Translations under genes and position numbers: made by a program
Source of the DNA: Microbacterium suwonense
Lineage (GTDB): Bacteria > Actinomycetota > Actinomycetes > Actinomycetales > Microbacteriaceae
Assembly (NCBI RefSeq): GCF_030296555.1
Contig: NZ_AP027728.1
Coordinates: 62,001 to 126,000, forward strand
Direction: 5' to 3'
Length of the DNA stretch: 64,000 nucleotides
In this document: piece by piece, positions 49,654 to 58,830 of the stretch
How positions within the stretch are numbered: the first letter of the stretch is position 1
How the letters are laid out: each line of letters opens with the position of its first letter
The notes under the pieces: generated by a model
What the model saw: the letters and a program-made list of their open reading frames with translations, nothing else
The model's database searches: none
Told to the model about the DNA's origin: nothing

Positions 49654-50433
49654 TCACCCGAAGCGGCCGGAGACGTAGTCCTCGGTGGCCTGCACCGACG
49701 GGGTGGTGAAGATCGTGGCGGTGTCGTCGTACTCGATCAGCTTGCCGGGCTTTCCGGTGCCGGCGATGTTGAAGAACGCCGTCCTGTCGCTGACCCGGCT
49801 GGCCTGCTGCATGTTGTGCGTGACGATCACGACGGTGTACTCGTTCTTCAGCTCGCCGATGAGCTCCTCGATCGCGTAGGTCGAGATGGGATCCAGGGCC
49901 GAGCACGGCTCGTCCATCAGGATCACCTCGGGCGAGACGGCGATCGCCCGGGCGATGCACAGGCGCTGCTGCTGACCGCCGGAGAGCCCCGAGCCTGGTT
50001 TGTCGAGGCGGTCTTTGACCTCGTTCCACAGGTTCGCACTGGTCAGCGACTTCTCGACCAGGGCGTCTTCGTCGGCGCGAGACATGCGCGTGTTGTTCAG
50101 TTTGACCCCGGCCAGCACGTTGTCCTTGATCGACATCGTCGGGAACGGGTTGGGTCGCTGGAAGACCATGCCCACCTGGCGACGGACCAGCACGGGGTCG
50201 ACGCCGGGCCCGTACAGGTCTTTGCCGTCCAGCAGCACCTCGCCCTCGACGCGGGCCCCGGGGATCACCTCGTGCATGCGGTTCAGCGTGCGCAGGAAGG
50301 TGGACTTGCCGCAACCGGACGGGCCGATGAACGCCGTGACGCTGCGCGGCTGGATGTCGAGCGAGACACCCTCGACGGCGCGGAAATCGCCGTAGTAGAC
50401 GTTCAGGTCGTTGACTTCGATGCTCTTTGACAA
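49654..50433 (-). CDS. pstB: Phosphate ABC transporter ATP-binding protein PstB
   Basis: ATPase of the high-affinity phosphate importer, 259 residues. It has Walker [37 protein letters not shown] (Q-loop), signature [16 protein letters not shown], Walker [13 protein letters not shown] and H-loop [16 protein letters not shown] 50433 is chosen because [15 protein letters not shown] matches the family start and AAGGA lies 6 nt before it. Last gene of the pstSCAB operon. Confidence 0.96.
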   Translation of the reverse strand: MSKSIEVNDLNVYYGDFRAVEGVSLDIQPRSVTAFIGPSGCGKSTFLRTLNRMHEVIPGARVEGEVLLDGKDLYGPGVDPVLVRRQVGMVFQRPNPFPTMSIKDNVLAGVKLNNTRMSRADEDALVEKSLTSANLWNEVKDRLDKPGSGLSGGQQQRLCIARAIAVSPEVILMDEPCSALDPISTYAIEELIGELKNEYTVVIVTHNMQQASRVSDRTAFFNIAGTGKPGKLIEYDDTATIFTTPSVQATEDYVSGRFG

Positions 50434-50474
50434 GGCGTTCCTTCGGGCTTCTTCGGACTTCTTCGGGACGGCGC

Positions 50475-51578
50475 TCAGCGGATCTTGGCGGGAGCGAAGT
50501 ATTTGGCGACGAGCCTGGCGACGAGGTTCAGCACCATCACGATCAGGATCAGCACGAGCGCGGCGGCCCAGGCGCGGTTCACGTACGCCTCGGCGGGGAT
50601 GCCCTGATTCATGTACTGCGTGTACACGAACACCGGCAGCGACATCATCCGGCCGTCGGTCAGGCTGTAGTTCATGGATGCCGTGAATCCGGCGGTCACC
50701 AGCAGCGGCGCGGTCTCGCCGATCACACGTGCGATCGACAGCGTCACACCGGTGACGATGCCCGCCATCGAGGTGGGCAGCACGACTTTGAGGATCGTCA
50801 GCCATTTCGGCACGCCGAGTGCGAACGAGGCTTCGCGAAGCTCGTTGGGCACCAGGCGCAGCATCTCCTCGCTGGAGCGGACGACGACGGGGATCATCAG
50901 CACCGCCAGCGACAGCGCGCCCATCAGGCCGATGCGGATGCCGGGGCCGATCAGCAGCGCGAACAGGGCGTAGATGAACAGACCGGCGACGATCGAGGGG
51001 ATGCCGGTCATCACGTCGACGAGGAAGGTGATGCCGCGGGCGAGTCTGCCGCGACCGTACTCGACCAGATAGATCGAGGTGAGCAGGCCGATCGGGATGG
51101 AGATCACCGCGGCGGCGAGCGTGATGAGCACCGTGCCCATGATGGCGTGCAGGGCGCCGCCGCCCTCGCCGACCACGTTGCGCATCGAGTGGGAGAAGAA
51201 CTCCGCGCTCAGTCCTGCCACGCCGTTCTGCAGCGCGGTGTACGCCACCGATGCGAGGGGGATCATCGCGATGCCGAAGGCCGTCGACACCAGCGCTGTG
51301 ACCACGCGGTCGGTGGCCTTGCGCCGGCCCTCCACGAGGGTGGAGGTCACGCCGATGAGCACGAGATACAGCAGGATGCCGACGACCAGCGTGCCTACGA
51401 CGCTGAAGCCGCCGCCGCCCGCGGCGATCACGCCGAAGACGGCGGCGGCGATCGCCAGGGATGCCGCCAGCAGGGCCCACGGCGACCACGACGGCAGACG
51501 GCCGTTGGTGATGCGCACCGCCGGTGCGAGCTGCACCGCTGCCGGGGCGGCGGACGGGGCGTTCTCGATGATGGTCAT
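50475..51578 (-). CDS. pstA: Phosphate ABC transporter permease PstA
   Basis: Membrane permease of 367 residues with an unusually long N-terminal extension (about 75 residues with two extra hydrophobic segments) before the standard six-helix core. The EAA loop is [20 protein letters not shown], followed by [20 protein letters not shown] and [11 protein letters not shown]. It starts 2 bp after the pstC stop. Confidence 0.95.
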   Translation of the reverse strand: MTIIENAPSAAPAAVQLAPAVRITNGRLPSWSPWALLAASLAIAAAVFGVIAAGGGGFSVVGTLVVGILLYLVLIGVTSTLVEGRRKATDRVVTALVSTAFGIAMIPLASVAYTALQNGVAGLSAEFFSHSMRNVVGEGGGALHAIMGTVLITLAAAVISIPIGLLTSIYLVEYGRGRLARGITFLVDVMTGIPSIVAGLFIYALFALLIGPGIRIGLMGALSLAVLMIPVVVRSSEEMLRLVPNELREASFALGVPKWLTILKVVLPTSMAGIVTGVTLSIARVIGETAPLLVTAGFTASMNYSLTDGRMMSLPVFVYTQYMNQGIPAEAYVNRAWAAALVLILIVMVLNLVARLVAKYFAPAKIR

Positions 51579-51579
51579 G

Positions 51580-52530
51580 TCAGTTCGCTCCCGAGAATTC
51601 CTTGCGGCGGTTCACGATCCAGCGCGCGACGGCGTTGACCGCAAACGTGACCACGAAGAGGATGAGGCCGGTGGCGATCAGCACGTTGATGTTCAGTCCG
51701 TACGCCTCGGGGAAGGTCTGCGCGATGTTCGCGGGGATGGTGTTGGGGTTCTGCGCGGTGAGCAGACGCCAGGTGATCCCGCCGGAGGCGGAGAGCACCA
51801 TGGCGACGGCCATCGTCTCGCCGAGCGCGCGACCCAGCCCCAGCATCGAGGCCGACACGATCCCGCCGCGGGCGAACGGCAGCACCGCCATGCGGATCAT
51901 CTCCCAGCGGGTGGCGCCCAGCGCCAGGGCGGCTTCCTCGTGCAGAGTGGGCGTCTGCAGGAAGATCTCGCGGCAGATCGCGGTGATGATGGGCAGCACC
52001 ATCACGGCCAGCACGATCGCGGCCGTGAGGATGTTCCGCCCGGATGGGTTCCCGTCGAACAGCGGGATCCAGTTCAGGTGCTGGGTCATCCAGGTGTAGA
52101 TCGGGAGGGCCGCCGGAGCGAGCACGGCGATGCCCCAGATTCCGAACACCACCGAGGGCACGGCTGCCAGCAGATCGACGATGTAACCGAGGCCCTGGGC
52201 GAGCCGCCGGGGAGCGTAGTGCGAGATGAACAGCGCGACTGCGATCGACAGCGGAATGGCGATGAGCAGTGCGAGGGCCGCCGCCCACACGGTTCCGAAG
52301 GCGAGCGGCCCGACGTACTCCCAGAAGTCGGTCTTCAGGATCGTGGCGTCGTCGCCGGTGGCGGTCATTCCGGGGATCGACTGGATGACGAGGAACACCG
52401 CGACGGCGGCGAGCGTCACCAGGATCATCGTGCCCGCCGACAGGGCGGCGCCCGAGAACCAGCGATCTCCGGGGCGCTGCGTGGCCGCCGCCTTCGCAGG
52501 TGCGGCCGTCGGGGTGGCGGTGGCTGTCAT
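51580..52530 (-). CDS. pstC: Phosphate ABC transporter permease PstC
   Basis: Membrane permease of 316 residues with six transmembrane helices after a short Ala/Thr-rich cytoplasmic start. The EAA loop (HEEAALALGATRWEMIRMAV) and RALGETMAVAMVLSASG are characteristic. It is separated from pstS by a strong hairpin that probably lowers its expression relative to the binding protein. Confidence 0.95.
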   Translation of the reverse strand: MTATATPTAAPAKAAATQRPGDRWFSGAALSAGTMILVTLAAVAVFLVIQSIPGMTATGDDATILKTDFWEYVGPLAFGTVWAAALALLIAIPLSIAVALFISHYAPRRLAQGLGYIVDLLAAVPSVVFGIWGIAVLAPAALPIYTWMTQHLNWIPLFDGNPSGRNILTAAIVLAVMVLPIITAICREIFLQTPTLHEEAALALGATRWEMIRMAVLPFARGGIVSASMLGLGRALGETMAVAMVLSASGGITWRLLTAQNPNTIPANIAQTFPEAYGLNINVLIATGLILFVVTFAVNAVARWIVNRRKEFSGAN

Positions 52531-52568
52531 CTCGGGGTGCCCCTCGTCGTGGTCGGGTGGTGTGCGAT

Positions 52569-52613
52569 GAGCGGGCGGGTGGTCGACATGAGGATGCCGA
52601 CCACCCGCCGCTC
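52569..52613 (-). terminator. Attenuator hairpin between pstS and pstC
   Basis: 52569-52585 pairs with 52598-52613 (GAGCGG..CGGGTGGTCG type arms, one bulged G) around a 12-nt loop. It begins 4 bp after the pstS stop in the transcribed direction, the place for partial termination in binding-protein operons. Confidence 0.8.
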
Positions 52614-52616
52614 GGA

Positions 52617-53726
52617 TCAGTCGGTGACGATCAGGTCGACGGCGGCCTGCGCCTTGGCGCGGATCTCATCCGAGATCGGGGCGCTGCCGGCCGCCTCGGC
52701 CGCCGCCTGCTGCCCGTCGGCGCTGATCGCCTCGCTGAAGAAGCCCTTCACCAGAGTGGCCTGGGCCGGGTCGGCGTACTGCTCGCATCCGATCAGATAG
52801 CTGATCAGGACGATCGGGTAGACCCCGGCCTCGGAGCTGGTGCGGTCCAGGTCGACGGCCAGGTCACCCGCGCCTTCGCGCTCCTCGAGCGGCGAGTGAT
52901 CGACGATCGCCGCGGCGGCCTCGGGGGAGTAGGGGACGAAGGAGTCGCCCACCTTCACCGAGACGGTACCCAGCTCGCCGGCCCGGGATGCATCCGCATA
53001 GCCGATCGTGCCCTGACCGCCTTCGACGGCCTGGACGACACCAGACGTGCCCTGCGCCGCCTCGCCGGAGGGGAGCGGCCACTCCTCGACGGAGCCGTGC
53101 GTCCAGACGTCCCCGGCCGCTGCGGCCAGATAGTCGGTGAAGTTCCCGGTCGTGCCGGACTTGTCCGAGCGGTGCACCGGGTTGATCGCGAGATCGGGGA
53201 GGGTGACGCCGTCGTTGGTCGCGGCGATCTTCGGGTCGTTCCAGTTGGTGATGGTGCCCGCGAAGATACCGGCCAGCGTGTCGGCATCCAGGTTGAGCTC
53301 GTCGATGCCGTCGAGGTGGAAGATGACGGCGATCGGCGAGATGTAGGCGGGGATCTCGACGATTCCCGAGTCTGCGGCGCAGCCGGTGAACTCCATCGAG
53401 GACAGCTCGTCGGTCTTGAAAGCGCGGTCGGAGCCGGCGAAGGCGAACCCGCCGGCGGCGAACGACTCTCGGCCGGCGCCCGAGCCCTGCGGGTCGTAGT
53501 CGACGGTCACACCGGAGTTGGCGGTCTGGAAGGCCTTGGTCCAGGCGGAGATGGCGACCTCCTGCGAGGTGGCGCCGCCTCCGATGAGGTTGCCGCTCAG
53601 CTCGGCACCGGAGGAGGGCTGCTCCGGGTCGGTGGGGGTGCTGGGCTCGTTCGCGGCGCAGCCGGTGAGGGCGAGTGCGGCGATGGCGCCGATGGCGCTG
53701 ATGCGAGCGGTGCGGGTGATCTTCAC
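52617..53726 (-). CDS. pstS: Phosphate-binding lipoprotein PstS
   Basis: Extracytoplasmic phosphate-binding protein of 369 residues, anchored through lipobox ALTGC. The phosphate site is visible as GGGATSQEVAISAW, PQGSGAGRESF, FAGSDRAFKTDEL and HRSDKSGTTGNFTDYL. GTG 53726 is preferred since the signal peptide starts at once (KITRTARISAIGAIAALAL); GTG 53774 would add 16 untypical residues. Direct repeats resembling a PHO box lie about 95 bp upstream. Confidence 0.95.
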   Translation of the reverse strand: MKITRTARISAIGAIAALALTGCAANEPSTPTDPEQPSSGAELSGNLIGGGATSQEVAISAWTKAFQTANSGVTVDYDPQGSGAGRESFAAGGFAFAGSDRAFKTDELSSMEFTGCAADSGIVEIPAYISPIAVIFHLDGIDELNLDADTLAGIFAGTITNWNDPKIAATNDGVTLPDLAINPVHRSDKSGTTGNFTDYLAAAAGDVWTHGSVEEWPLPSGEAAQGTSGVVQAVEGGQGTIGYADASRAGELGTVSVKVGDSFVPYSPEAAAAIVDHSPLEEREGAGDLAVDLDRTSSEAGVYPIVLISYLIGCEQYADPAQATLVKGFFSEAISADGQQAAAEAAGSAPISDEIRAKAQAAVDLIVTD

Positions 53727-53794
53727 TGTGGATCCGTTCGATCGGGGAAATGTGTCATGCCCGGTGCAGGGCACACAGTGAGGCTAGGAGGGCC

Positions 53795-53835
53795 GGTTAA
53801 CGAGACTTGCCCCCGCGGGTGAACGGAAGGTGAAC
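53795..53835 (-). promoter_or_regulatory. PHO box upstream of pstS
   Basis: On the pstS strand GTTCACC occurs twice with exact 11-bp pitch (53829-53835, 53818-53824), matching the actinobacterial PhoP/RegX3 direct-repeat unit. A related GTTAACC lies at 53795-53801 (23 bp on). The partner regulator RegX3 is encoded at 62986-63669. Confidence 0.8.
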
Positions 53836-53897
53836 GGATGGCGGCGCACCAGCGCCGGGACGAAGGAGCAGGGTGGATCGCAGTGGCCAGCGCGGAG

Positions 53898-54836
53898 TCA
53901 GACCTTGGGTTCGTGGGTCTCGATCGAGATGATCCCGGACCCGGGGTTCGTGGCCGACAGATGCACCACCGAGAAGCCCGCCGTCTCCAGACTGCTGGCG
54001 CTGTCGATGTAGGACCCGTGCATCGTCCCGGTCGCCAGGGCGAGTTCGGAGAGGATGCCGGGCAGCACCGGTCCGTGGCTGCACAGCACAGCGGGCTTGC
54101 GGGAGCGCACGCGCCGTCCCACGACCGATCGGATGTCTGCGGAGCCGTCCTCCCAGGCATCCTGACTGATCTTCGACGTGACCCGTGCCGTGCGCCCGAG
54201 CTTGTGCTCCAACGGCGCGACGGTCTGCAGGCAGCGCACCGCGTCGCTGGAGACGATGCGGCGCACACCGAAGGCCCGCAAGGGGGCGACGATCGCCTTC
54301 GCCTGGCGCTGACCGCGCTCGGTGAGCGGGCGCTCGGCATCCGCGCCCTCCCAGCCGGAGCGCGCGACGGCCTTGGCGTGACGCAGGGCGATCAGCGGAA
54401 AGGTGTGCAGCACGCCGTCGTCGACGAGCTGCGCGAAGCTGTCGAGGATCTCGACATCCACCGGATAGCTCAGGCGTGCGCGCGCCTTCTTCAGGCTCAC
54501 CCACTCCAGGCCCGAGATCTCGCCGTTGGGCACGAACGTGGAGGCCCGGATCGCGGCATCCGTCGCCTCGGCGGCCCAGTAGTGCACGACCTTCTGCCGC
54601 TTCGGGCGCATCCAGTACCTGCTCACGCCCACCGGCACACCCAGGGCGACCTTGATGCCGGTCTCCTCCCGCACCTCGCGCACGGCGGTCTGCGCCAGCA
54701 TCTCGCCGGGGTCGACCTTGCCCTTGGGCAGGGTGACGTCGCGATACTTCGTGCGGTGGATCAGCAGGATGCGCAGCTTGTCCTCGACCAGACGCCACAC
54801 CACGGCGCCGGCGGCGAAGACCGCAGTGTCGGTCAT
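53898..54836 (-). CDS. Nudix hydrolase fused to histidine phosphatase (MutT1-like)
   Basis: A 312-residue two-domain protein. The N-terminal Nudix domain has the box [20 protein letters not shown] followed by TGI. The C-terminal half is a histidine-phosphatase domain with [16 protein letters not shown] (RHA variant of RHG), [20 protein letters not shown] and [10 protein letters not shown]. This architecture matches mycobacterial MutT1, which degrades 8-oxo-dGTP and diadenosine polyphosphates. Its ATG overlaps the ppk stop by 4 bp. Confidence 0.92.
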   Translation of the reverse strand: MTDTAVFAAGAVVWRLVEDKLRILLIHRTKYRDVTLPKGKVDPGEMLAQTAVREVREETGIKVALGVPVGVSRYWMRPKRQKVVHYWAAEATDAAIRASTFVPNGEISGLEWVSLKKARARLSYPVDVEILDSFAQLVDDGVLHTFPLIALRHAKAVARSGWEGADAERPLTERGQRQAKAIVAPLRAFGVRRIVSSDAVRCLQTVAPLEHKLGRTARVTSKISQDAWEDGSADIRSVVGRRVRSRKPAVLCSHGPVLPGILSELALATGTMHGSYIDSASSLETAGFSVVHLSATNPGSGIISIETHEPKV

Positions 54837-56994
54837 CGGACCGTTCTCTTGCGTCGGCGGCCCTGCACGGCGGTCATCGTGTGATCCTGCAGGTCCAGCA
54901 GCGGATGGTCGTCAGAGCCGGCCGCGCGGGTCCAGACCCCGCCCGCACCGAGATGCCACGAGTTGGTGCCCTCGTCCATCGCCAGGTCGAACAGGTCGTT
55001 CAGCTCCTGGATGTGCTCGGGGGCGGAGAGCCGCACCAGCGCCTCCACGCGCCGGTCGAGGTTGCGGTGCATCATGTCGGCGCTGCCGATGTAGACGATC
55101 GGGTTGCCGTTGTTCTCGAACGCGAAGATGCGGGAGTGCTCGAGGTAGCGGCCCAGGATGCTGCGCACCGTGATGTTGTCGCTGACACCGGGCAGGTCCA
55201 CGCGCAGGCTGCAGATGCCGCGCACCCAGACTTCCACGATCACCCCCGCGATGCTCGCCCGGTACAGCGAGTCGATGATCTGCTCGTCGACCATCGAGTT
55301 CACCTTGATGCGGATGCGGGCGGGCTTGCCCGCCAGAGCGTTCTTGCGCTCGTGCTCGATGTGCCGCAGCAGACCCTTGCGCAGGTGCAGCGGAGCGACC
55401 AGCAGGCGCTTGAACTTCTTCTCGATCGCGTAGCCGCTGAGCTCGTTGAACAGCCGGGTGAGGTCCTTGCCGATCTGCGGGTCGGTGGTGAACAGTCCGA
55501 AGTCCTCGTAGATGCGGCTCGTCTTCGGGTTGTAGTTGCCGGTGCCCACGTGCGAGTAGTGCCGCAGCCCGCCGTCCTCCTCGCGGATCACCAGCGCCAG
55601 CTTGCAGTGCGTCTTCAGGCCCACCAGACCGTACACCACGTGCACGCCGGCCTTCTCGAGCTTGCGCGCCCAGACGATGTTGTTCGCCTCGTCGAAGCGC
55701 GCCTTCACCTCGACCAGGGCCAGCACCGACTTGCCCGCCTCAGCCGCGTCGATCAGCGCCTGCACGATGGGGCTGTCGCCCGAGGTGCGGTACAGGGTCT
55801 GCTTGATGGCCAGCACGTGCGGGTCGCGGGCGGCCTGCTCCAGGAAAGCCTGCACGCTGGTCGCGAACGACTCGTACGGGTGGTGCACGAGCACGTTGCC
55901 CTTGCCGATCGCCTTGAACACGTCGGGACGCTCATTGCTGTCGCCGGGCTGGAAAGCCACCGCCGTGGTGGGCAGATGCGGGGGTAGCGCAGATCGGGGC
56001 GGTCGATGCGGGAGAGGTCGAACAGGCCGCGCAGATCCAGCGGGCCGGGCAGCCGGTACACCTCCTGGTCGGTGATGTCGAGCTCCTTGATGAGCAGCTC
56101 GAGCGTCACGTCGTCCATGTCGTCGGTGATCTCCAGGCGGATGGGCGGTCCGAACCGGCGTCGGAGCAGCTCGGCCTCCAGCGCCTGGATGAGGTTCTCG
56201 CTCTCGTCCTCCTCGATCTCCACGTCTTCGTTGCGGGTCAGCCGGAAGGCGTGGTGGTCGAGCACCTCCATGCCGGGGAAGAGATCGCCGAGATGGTTCG
56301 CGATCAGCTCCTCGAGCCGGATGAAGCGCATGATCTCTCCGCCGCCGGGCACCTCGACGAAGCGGGGCAGCATCGGCGGCACCTTCAGCCGGGCGAAGTC
56401 CTGCCGTCCGGTGCGCGCATTGCGGATGCGGATCGCCAGGTTCAGCGAGAGCCCGGAGATGTAGGGGAACGGATGCGCGGGGTCGACGGCGAGCGGCATC
56501 AGCACGGGGAACACCTGCGACTGGAAGTACTCGCTCAGCGCGGCCCGCTGCTCGTCGGTGATCTCGTCCCATTCGGTGATCTCGATGCCGGCATCCGCCA
56601 GCGCCGGCCGGATGGAGTTGGTCCACACGGCGGCGTGGCGCAGCTGCAGGGCGTGCGCCTCGGCGGAGATGTCGCCGAGCACGTCGCTCGCGGCCCGTCC
56701 GACGTTGGTCGGCAGGGCAAGACCGGTGAGGATGCGGCGTTTCAGCCCCGCCACCCGCACCATGAAGAACTCGTCGAGGTTGCTCGCGAAGATCGCCAGG
56801 AAGTTCGCCCGCTCCAGCTCCGGCAGCGAGGTGTCCTCGGCCAGTTCCAGCACCCGCCGATTGAACGCCAGCCAGCTCAGCTCGCGGTCGTGATAGCGGT
56901 GATCGGGCAGCTCGGCATCCGGCACCTCGTGCGCATCGAAGTCGTCGTCCTCGGCATCCCCGAGCCCGGCGTCGGAAAGTACGGGTTCCATCAT
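54833..56994 (-). CDS. ppk: Polyphosphate kinase (one apparent -1 frameshift)
   Basis: Reversibly builds polyphosphate from ATP (PPK1). The N-terminal domain starts [19 protein letters not shown] and [20 protein letters not shown]. Later blocks are [37 protein letters not shown] and [20 protein letters not shown], which has the phospho-histidine region. The frame breaks near 55981 in a C-run; one restored base joins LRYPP and [13 protein letters not shown] and gives 720 residues. ATG 56994 is chosen; ATG 56991 and 57003 are close alternatives. It lies 40 bp after glnR on the same strand. Confidence 0.92.
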
Positions 56995-57034
56995 GGGGTA
57001 CATCTTCGCACCCGGAGGTGTCCGGTGCGTGAAC

Positions 57035-57712
57035 TCACTCGTGGTCGGGATCATCCTCGTCATGAAGATTGAAACGGTAGCCCACGTTGCGCACCGTGCC
57101 GATGATCTGCTCGGCGTCGCCGAGCTTGGCGCGCAGCCGGCGTACATGCACATCGACTGTGCGCGTGCCACCGAAGTAGTCGTAGCCCCAGACGTCGCTG
57201 AGCAGCTGCTCGCGAGTGAACACGCGGGCGGGGTGCGTAGCGAGGAAGTGCAGCAGCTGGAACTCCTTGTAGGTCAGATCCAGCGGGCGGCCGTGCAATC
57301 TGGCCGAGTACGACTGCTCGTCGATCGTGATGCCGGATGCCTGCACTCTGGCGGGCTCGTCGTCTGCGGCGCGAGTGAGTGCCAGGCGTATACGCGCGTC
57401 CGCCTCTGCGGGGCCAGCGTCGTTCAGGATGACGTCATCGAAGCCCCAGTCGGCGGTGACCGCGCTGAGCCCGCCTTCCGTGACGACCAGCAGCACCGGT
57501 GCGTCGACGGCCGCCGTGCGCAGCAGGCGGCAGGCGGTCCGTGCGGCGACGAGGTCGGTGGTGGCGTCGACCAGGAGGGCGTCCGCCTCAGGCAGGGACA
57601 TCAGATGGGAGGGGTCGAGCGGATGCCGGCGGATGCTGTGCGAGAGCAGTGCGAGCGCGGGGAGCAGCCTCTCCTCGTCGGGAGCGGGGCTGAGCGCAAG
57701 CAACAGGGCCAC
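57035..57712 (-). CDS. glnR: GlnR orphan OmpR-type response regulator
   Basis: Global nitrogen regulator of actinobacteria, 225 residues. The atypical receiver (LLVDATTDLVAARTACRLLR, with Asp49, then LLVVTEGGLSAVTADWGFDD) lacks the usual full acidic pocket and no histidine kinase is adjacent. The C-terminal winged helix has LTYKEFQLLHFLATHPARVF, VWGYDYFGGTRTVDVHVRRL and GTVRNVGYRF. GTG 57712 has a -10 hexamer 6 nt upstream. Read-through would cotranscribe ppk and the Nudix gene. Confidence 0.92.
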   Translation of the reverse strand: MALLLALSPAPDEERLLPALALLSHSIRRHPLDPSHLMSLPEADALLVDATTDLVAARTACRLLRTAAVDAPVLLVVTEGGLSAVTADWGFDDVILNDAGPAEADARIRLALTRAADDEPARVQASGITIDEQSYSARLHGRPLDLTYKEFQLLHFLATHPARVFTREQLLSDVWGYDYFGGTRTVDVHVRRLRAKLGDAEQIIGTVRNVGYRFNLHDEDDPDHE

Positions 57713-57718
57713 GGGAAG

Positions 57719-57724
57719 ATCCTA
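57719..57724 (-). promoter_or_regulatory. -10 hexamer TAGGAT of glnR
   Basis: TAGGAT on the minus strand, 6 nt before GTG 57712. Confidence 0.5.
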
Positions 57725-57768
57725 GTTCGCGATGGGCCGTCTGCCGACGGCATGTCGCCGTCGGCAAG

Positions 57769-57774
57769 TACCAT
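57769..57774 (+). promoter_or_regulatory. -10 hexamer TACCAT of the membrane protein gene at 57781
   Basis: TACCAT, 6 nt before ATG 57781. Confidence 0.45.
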
Positions 57775-57780
57775 GGCCTC

Positions 57781-58074
57781 ATGTCCGAACCCGCACTCGC
57801 GCCCCGCAACGCGTTCCACGGCGTCATCGCCGTGTGGATCGTCTCGCTCGTCGCCGGGCTGACGCTGGGCATCGTGCTCCCCGAGCAGGACCGTGTCACC
57901 TGGCTGATGATCGCCTTCGGAGGCATCGTGCTGTTGTCCTTCGCCGTGCAGCTCGCCTACGGCCGCGCCCGCGGGTTCATCGTGCGGGTCGCCGCGAGCA
58001 CGGTGGGTGCGCTGGTGGTGATGGGGCTGATCTCGGCGGTGTTCGGGCTGTCGGCGCTGGCCGCCGCGCTGTGA
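57781..58074 (+). CDS. Small membrane protein of unknown function
   Basis: A 97-residue protein with three predicted transmembrane segments (about 12-30, 40-58 and 68-92), joined by short loops with a basic turn (AYGRARGF). No motif beyond hydrophobicity is recognised. It is divergent from glnR and lies 26 bp before another tiny membrane protein gene. Confidence 0.75.
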   Translation: MSEPALAPRNAFHGVIAVWIVSLVAGLTLGIVLPEQDRVTWLMIAFGGIVLLSFAVQLAYGRARGFIVRVAASTVGALVVMGLISAVFGLSALAAAL

Positions 58075-58088
58075 CCCGCGCGAGCGAC

Positions 58089-58094
58089 TAGACT
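58089..58094 (+). promoter_or_regulatory. -10 hexamer TAGACT of the 37-residue ORF
   Basis: TAGACT, 6 nt before ATG 58101. Confidence 0.5.
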
Positions 58095-58100
58095 GGGCGC

Positions 58101-58214
58101 ATGGATCCCGTCGCGCTCGAATTCTTCTTCCTCGGTCTGCTGGGACTGGCGAGCCTCGCGATCGCCTTCGTTGCCGGCGTCGTGCTCGTCAACCTGTTCC
58201 GCGGCCAGCGCTGA
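58101..58214 (+). CDS. 37-residue single-pass membrane protein
   Basis: A short frame starting MDPVALEFFFLGLLGLASLA and ending VLVNLFRGQR: a single hydrophobic helix with a basic C-terminal tail. A -10 hexamer stands at the standard distance, which argues for real expression. It is too short for routine annotation. The next gene starts 12 bp after its stop. The function is unknown. Confidence 0.6.
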   Translation: MDPVALEFFFLGLLGLASLAIAFVAGVVLVNLFRGQR

Positions 58215-58226
58215 TCCGACTCCGTC

Positions 58227-58829
58227 GTGATCGAGCTGCCCACCGATCTTCCCGCCGACCTCGCGCCGCTGTCGTGGCTGCTGGGCGTCTGGGAGGGCAC
58301 CGGCGTCATCGAGTACACCGCGGGCGCGCAGCGCTTCCAGGGTGAGTTCTCGCACCGCGTGAGCTTCAGCCATGACGGCGGACCGTTCCTGAACTACGCG
58401 GCGACGGCATCCTTCCTCGGCGCCGAGGGCGAGGATGAACCGGTGCCGCTGCTGGCCGAGACCGGCTTCTGGCGCCTCGCGCGACCGCGCACCGAGTCCG
58501 ACCCGGGCCCGGCGCTGCTGCCGCCGACCGCGTCGGCACCGGCGCGCACCGTGCACGACGTCGAGAGGCTGCGCACGGACGACGGCTTCCCGATCGAGGT
58601 GTCGGTCACGCACTCCGACGGCACCCTCGAGCTGTACCTGGGTCGTATCGCCGGCCCGCGGATCGACATCGCCACGGATGCCGTGGTGCGCCCGGCCGGA
58701 GCGAAGGACTACACCGCGGCCACCCGCATGTACGGCCTCGTCGACGCCCACCTGCTGTGGGCCTGGGACATCACCGCGCTGGGCGAGCCGCTGAAGTCGC
58801 ACGCCTCCGCCCGACTGGCCAAGGTCTGA
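58227..58829 (+). CDS. Nitrobindin-like heme-binding beta-barrel protein (FABP family)
   Basis: A 200-residue lipocalin-like protein of the nitrobindin/THAP4 family. The signature LSWLLGVWEGTGVIEY opens the barrel, FSHDGGPFLNYAATASFLGA follows, and the C-terminal LLWAWDITALGEPLKSHASA ends it. Bacterial nitrobindins bind ferric heme and handle peroxynitrite or NO. GTG 58227 lies shortly after the tiny membrane ORF and one base before ygfZ on its 3' side, indicating an operon. Confidence 0.87.
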   Translation: MIELPTDLPADLAPLSWLLGVWEGTGVIEYTAGAQRFQGEFSHRVSFSHDGGPFLNYAATASFLGAEGEDEPVPLLAETGFWRLARPRTESDPGPALLPPTASAPARTVHDVERLRTDDGFPIEVSVTHSDGTLELYLGRIAGPRIDIATDAVVRPAGAKDYTAATRMYGLVDAHLLWAWDITALGEPLKSHASARLAKV

Positions 58830-58830
58830 G

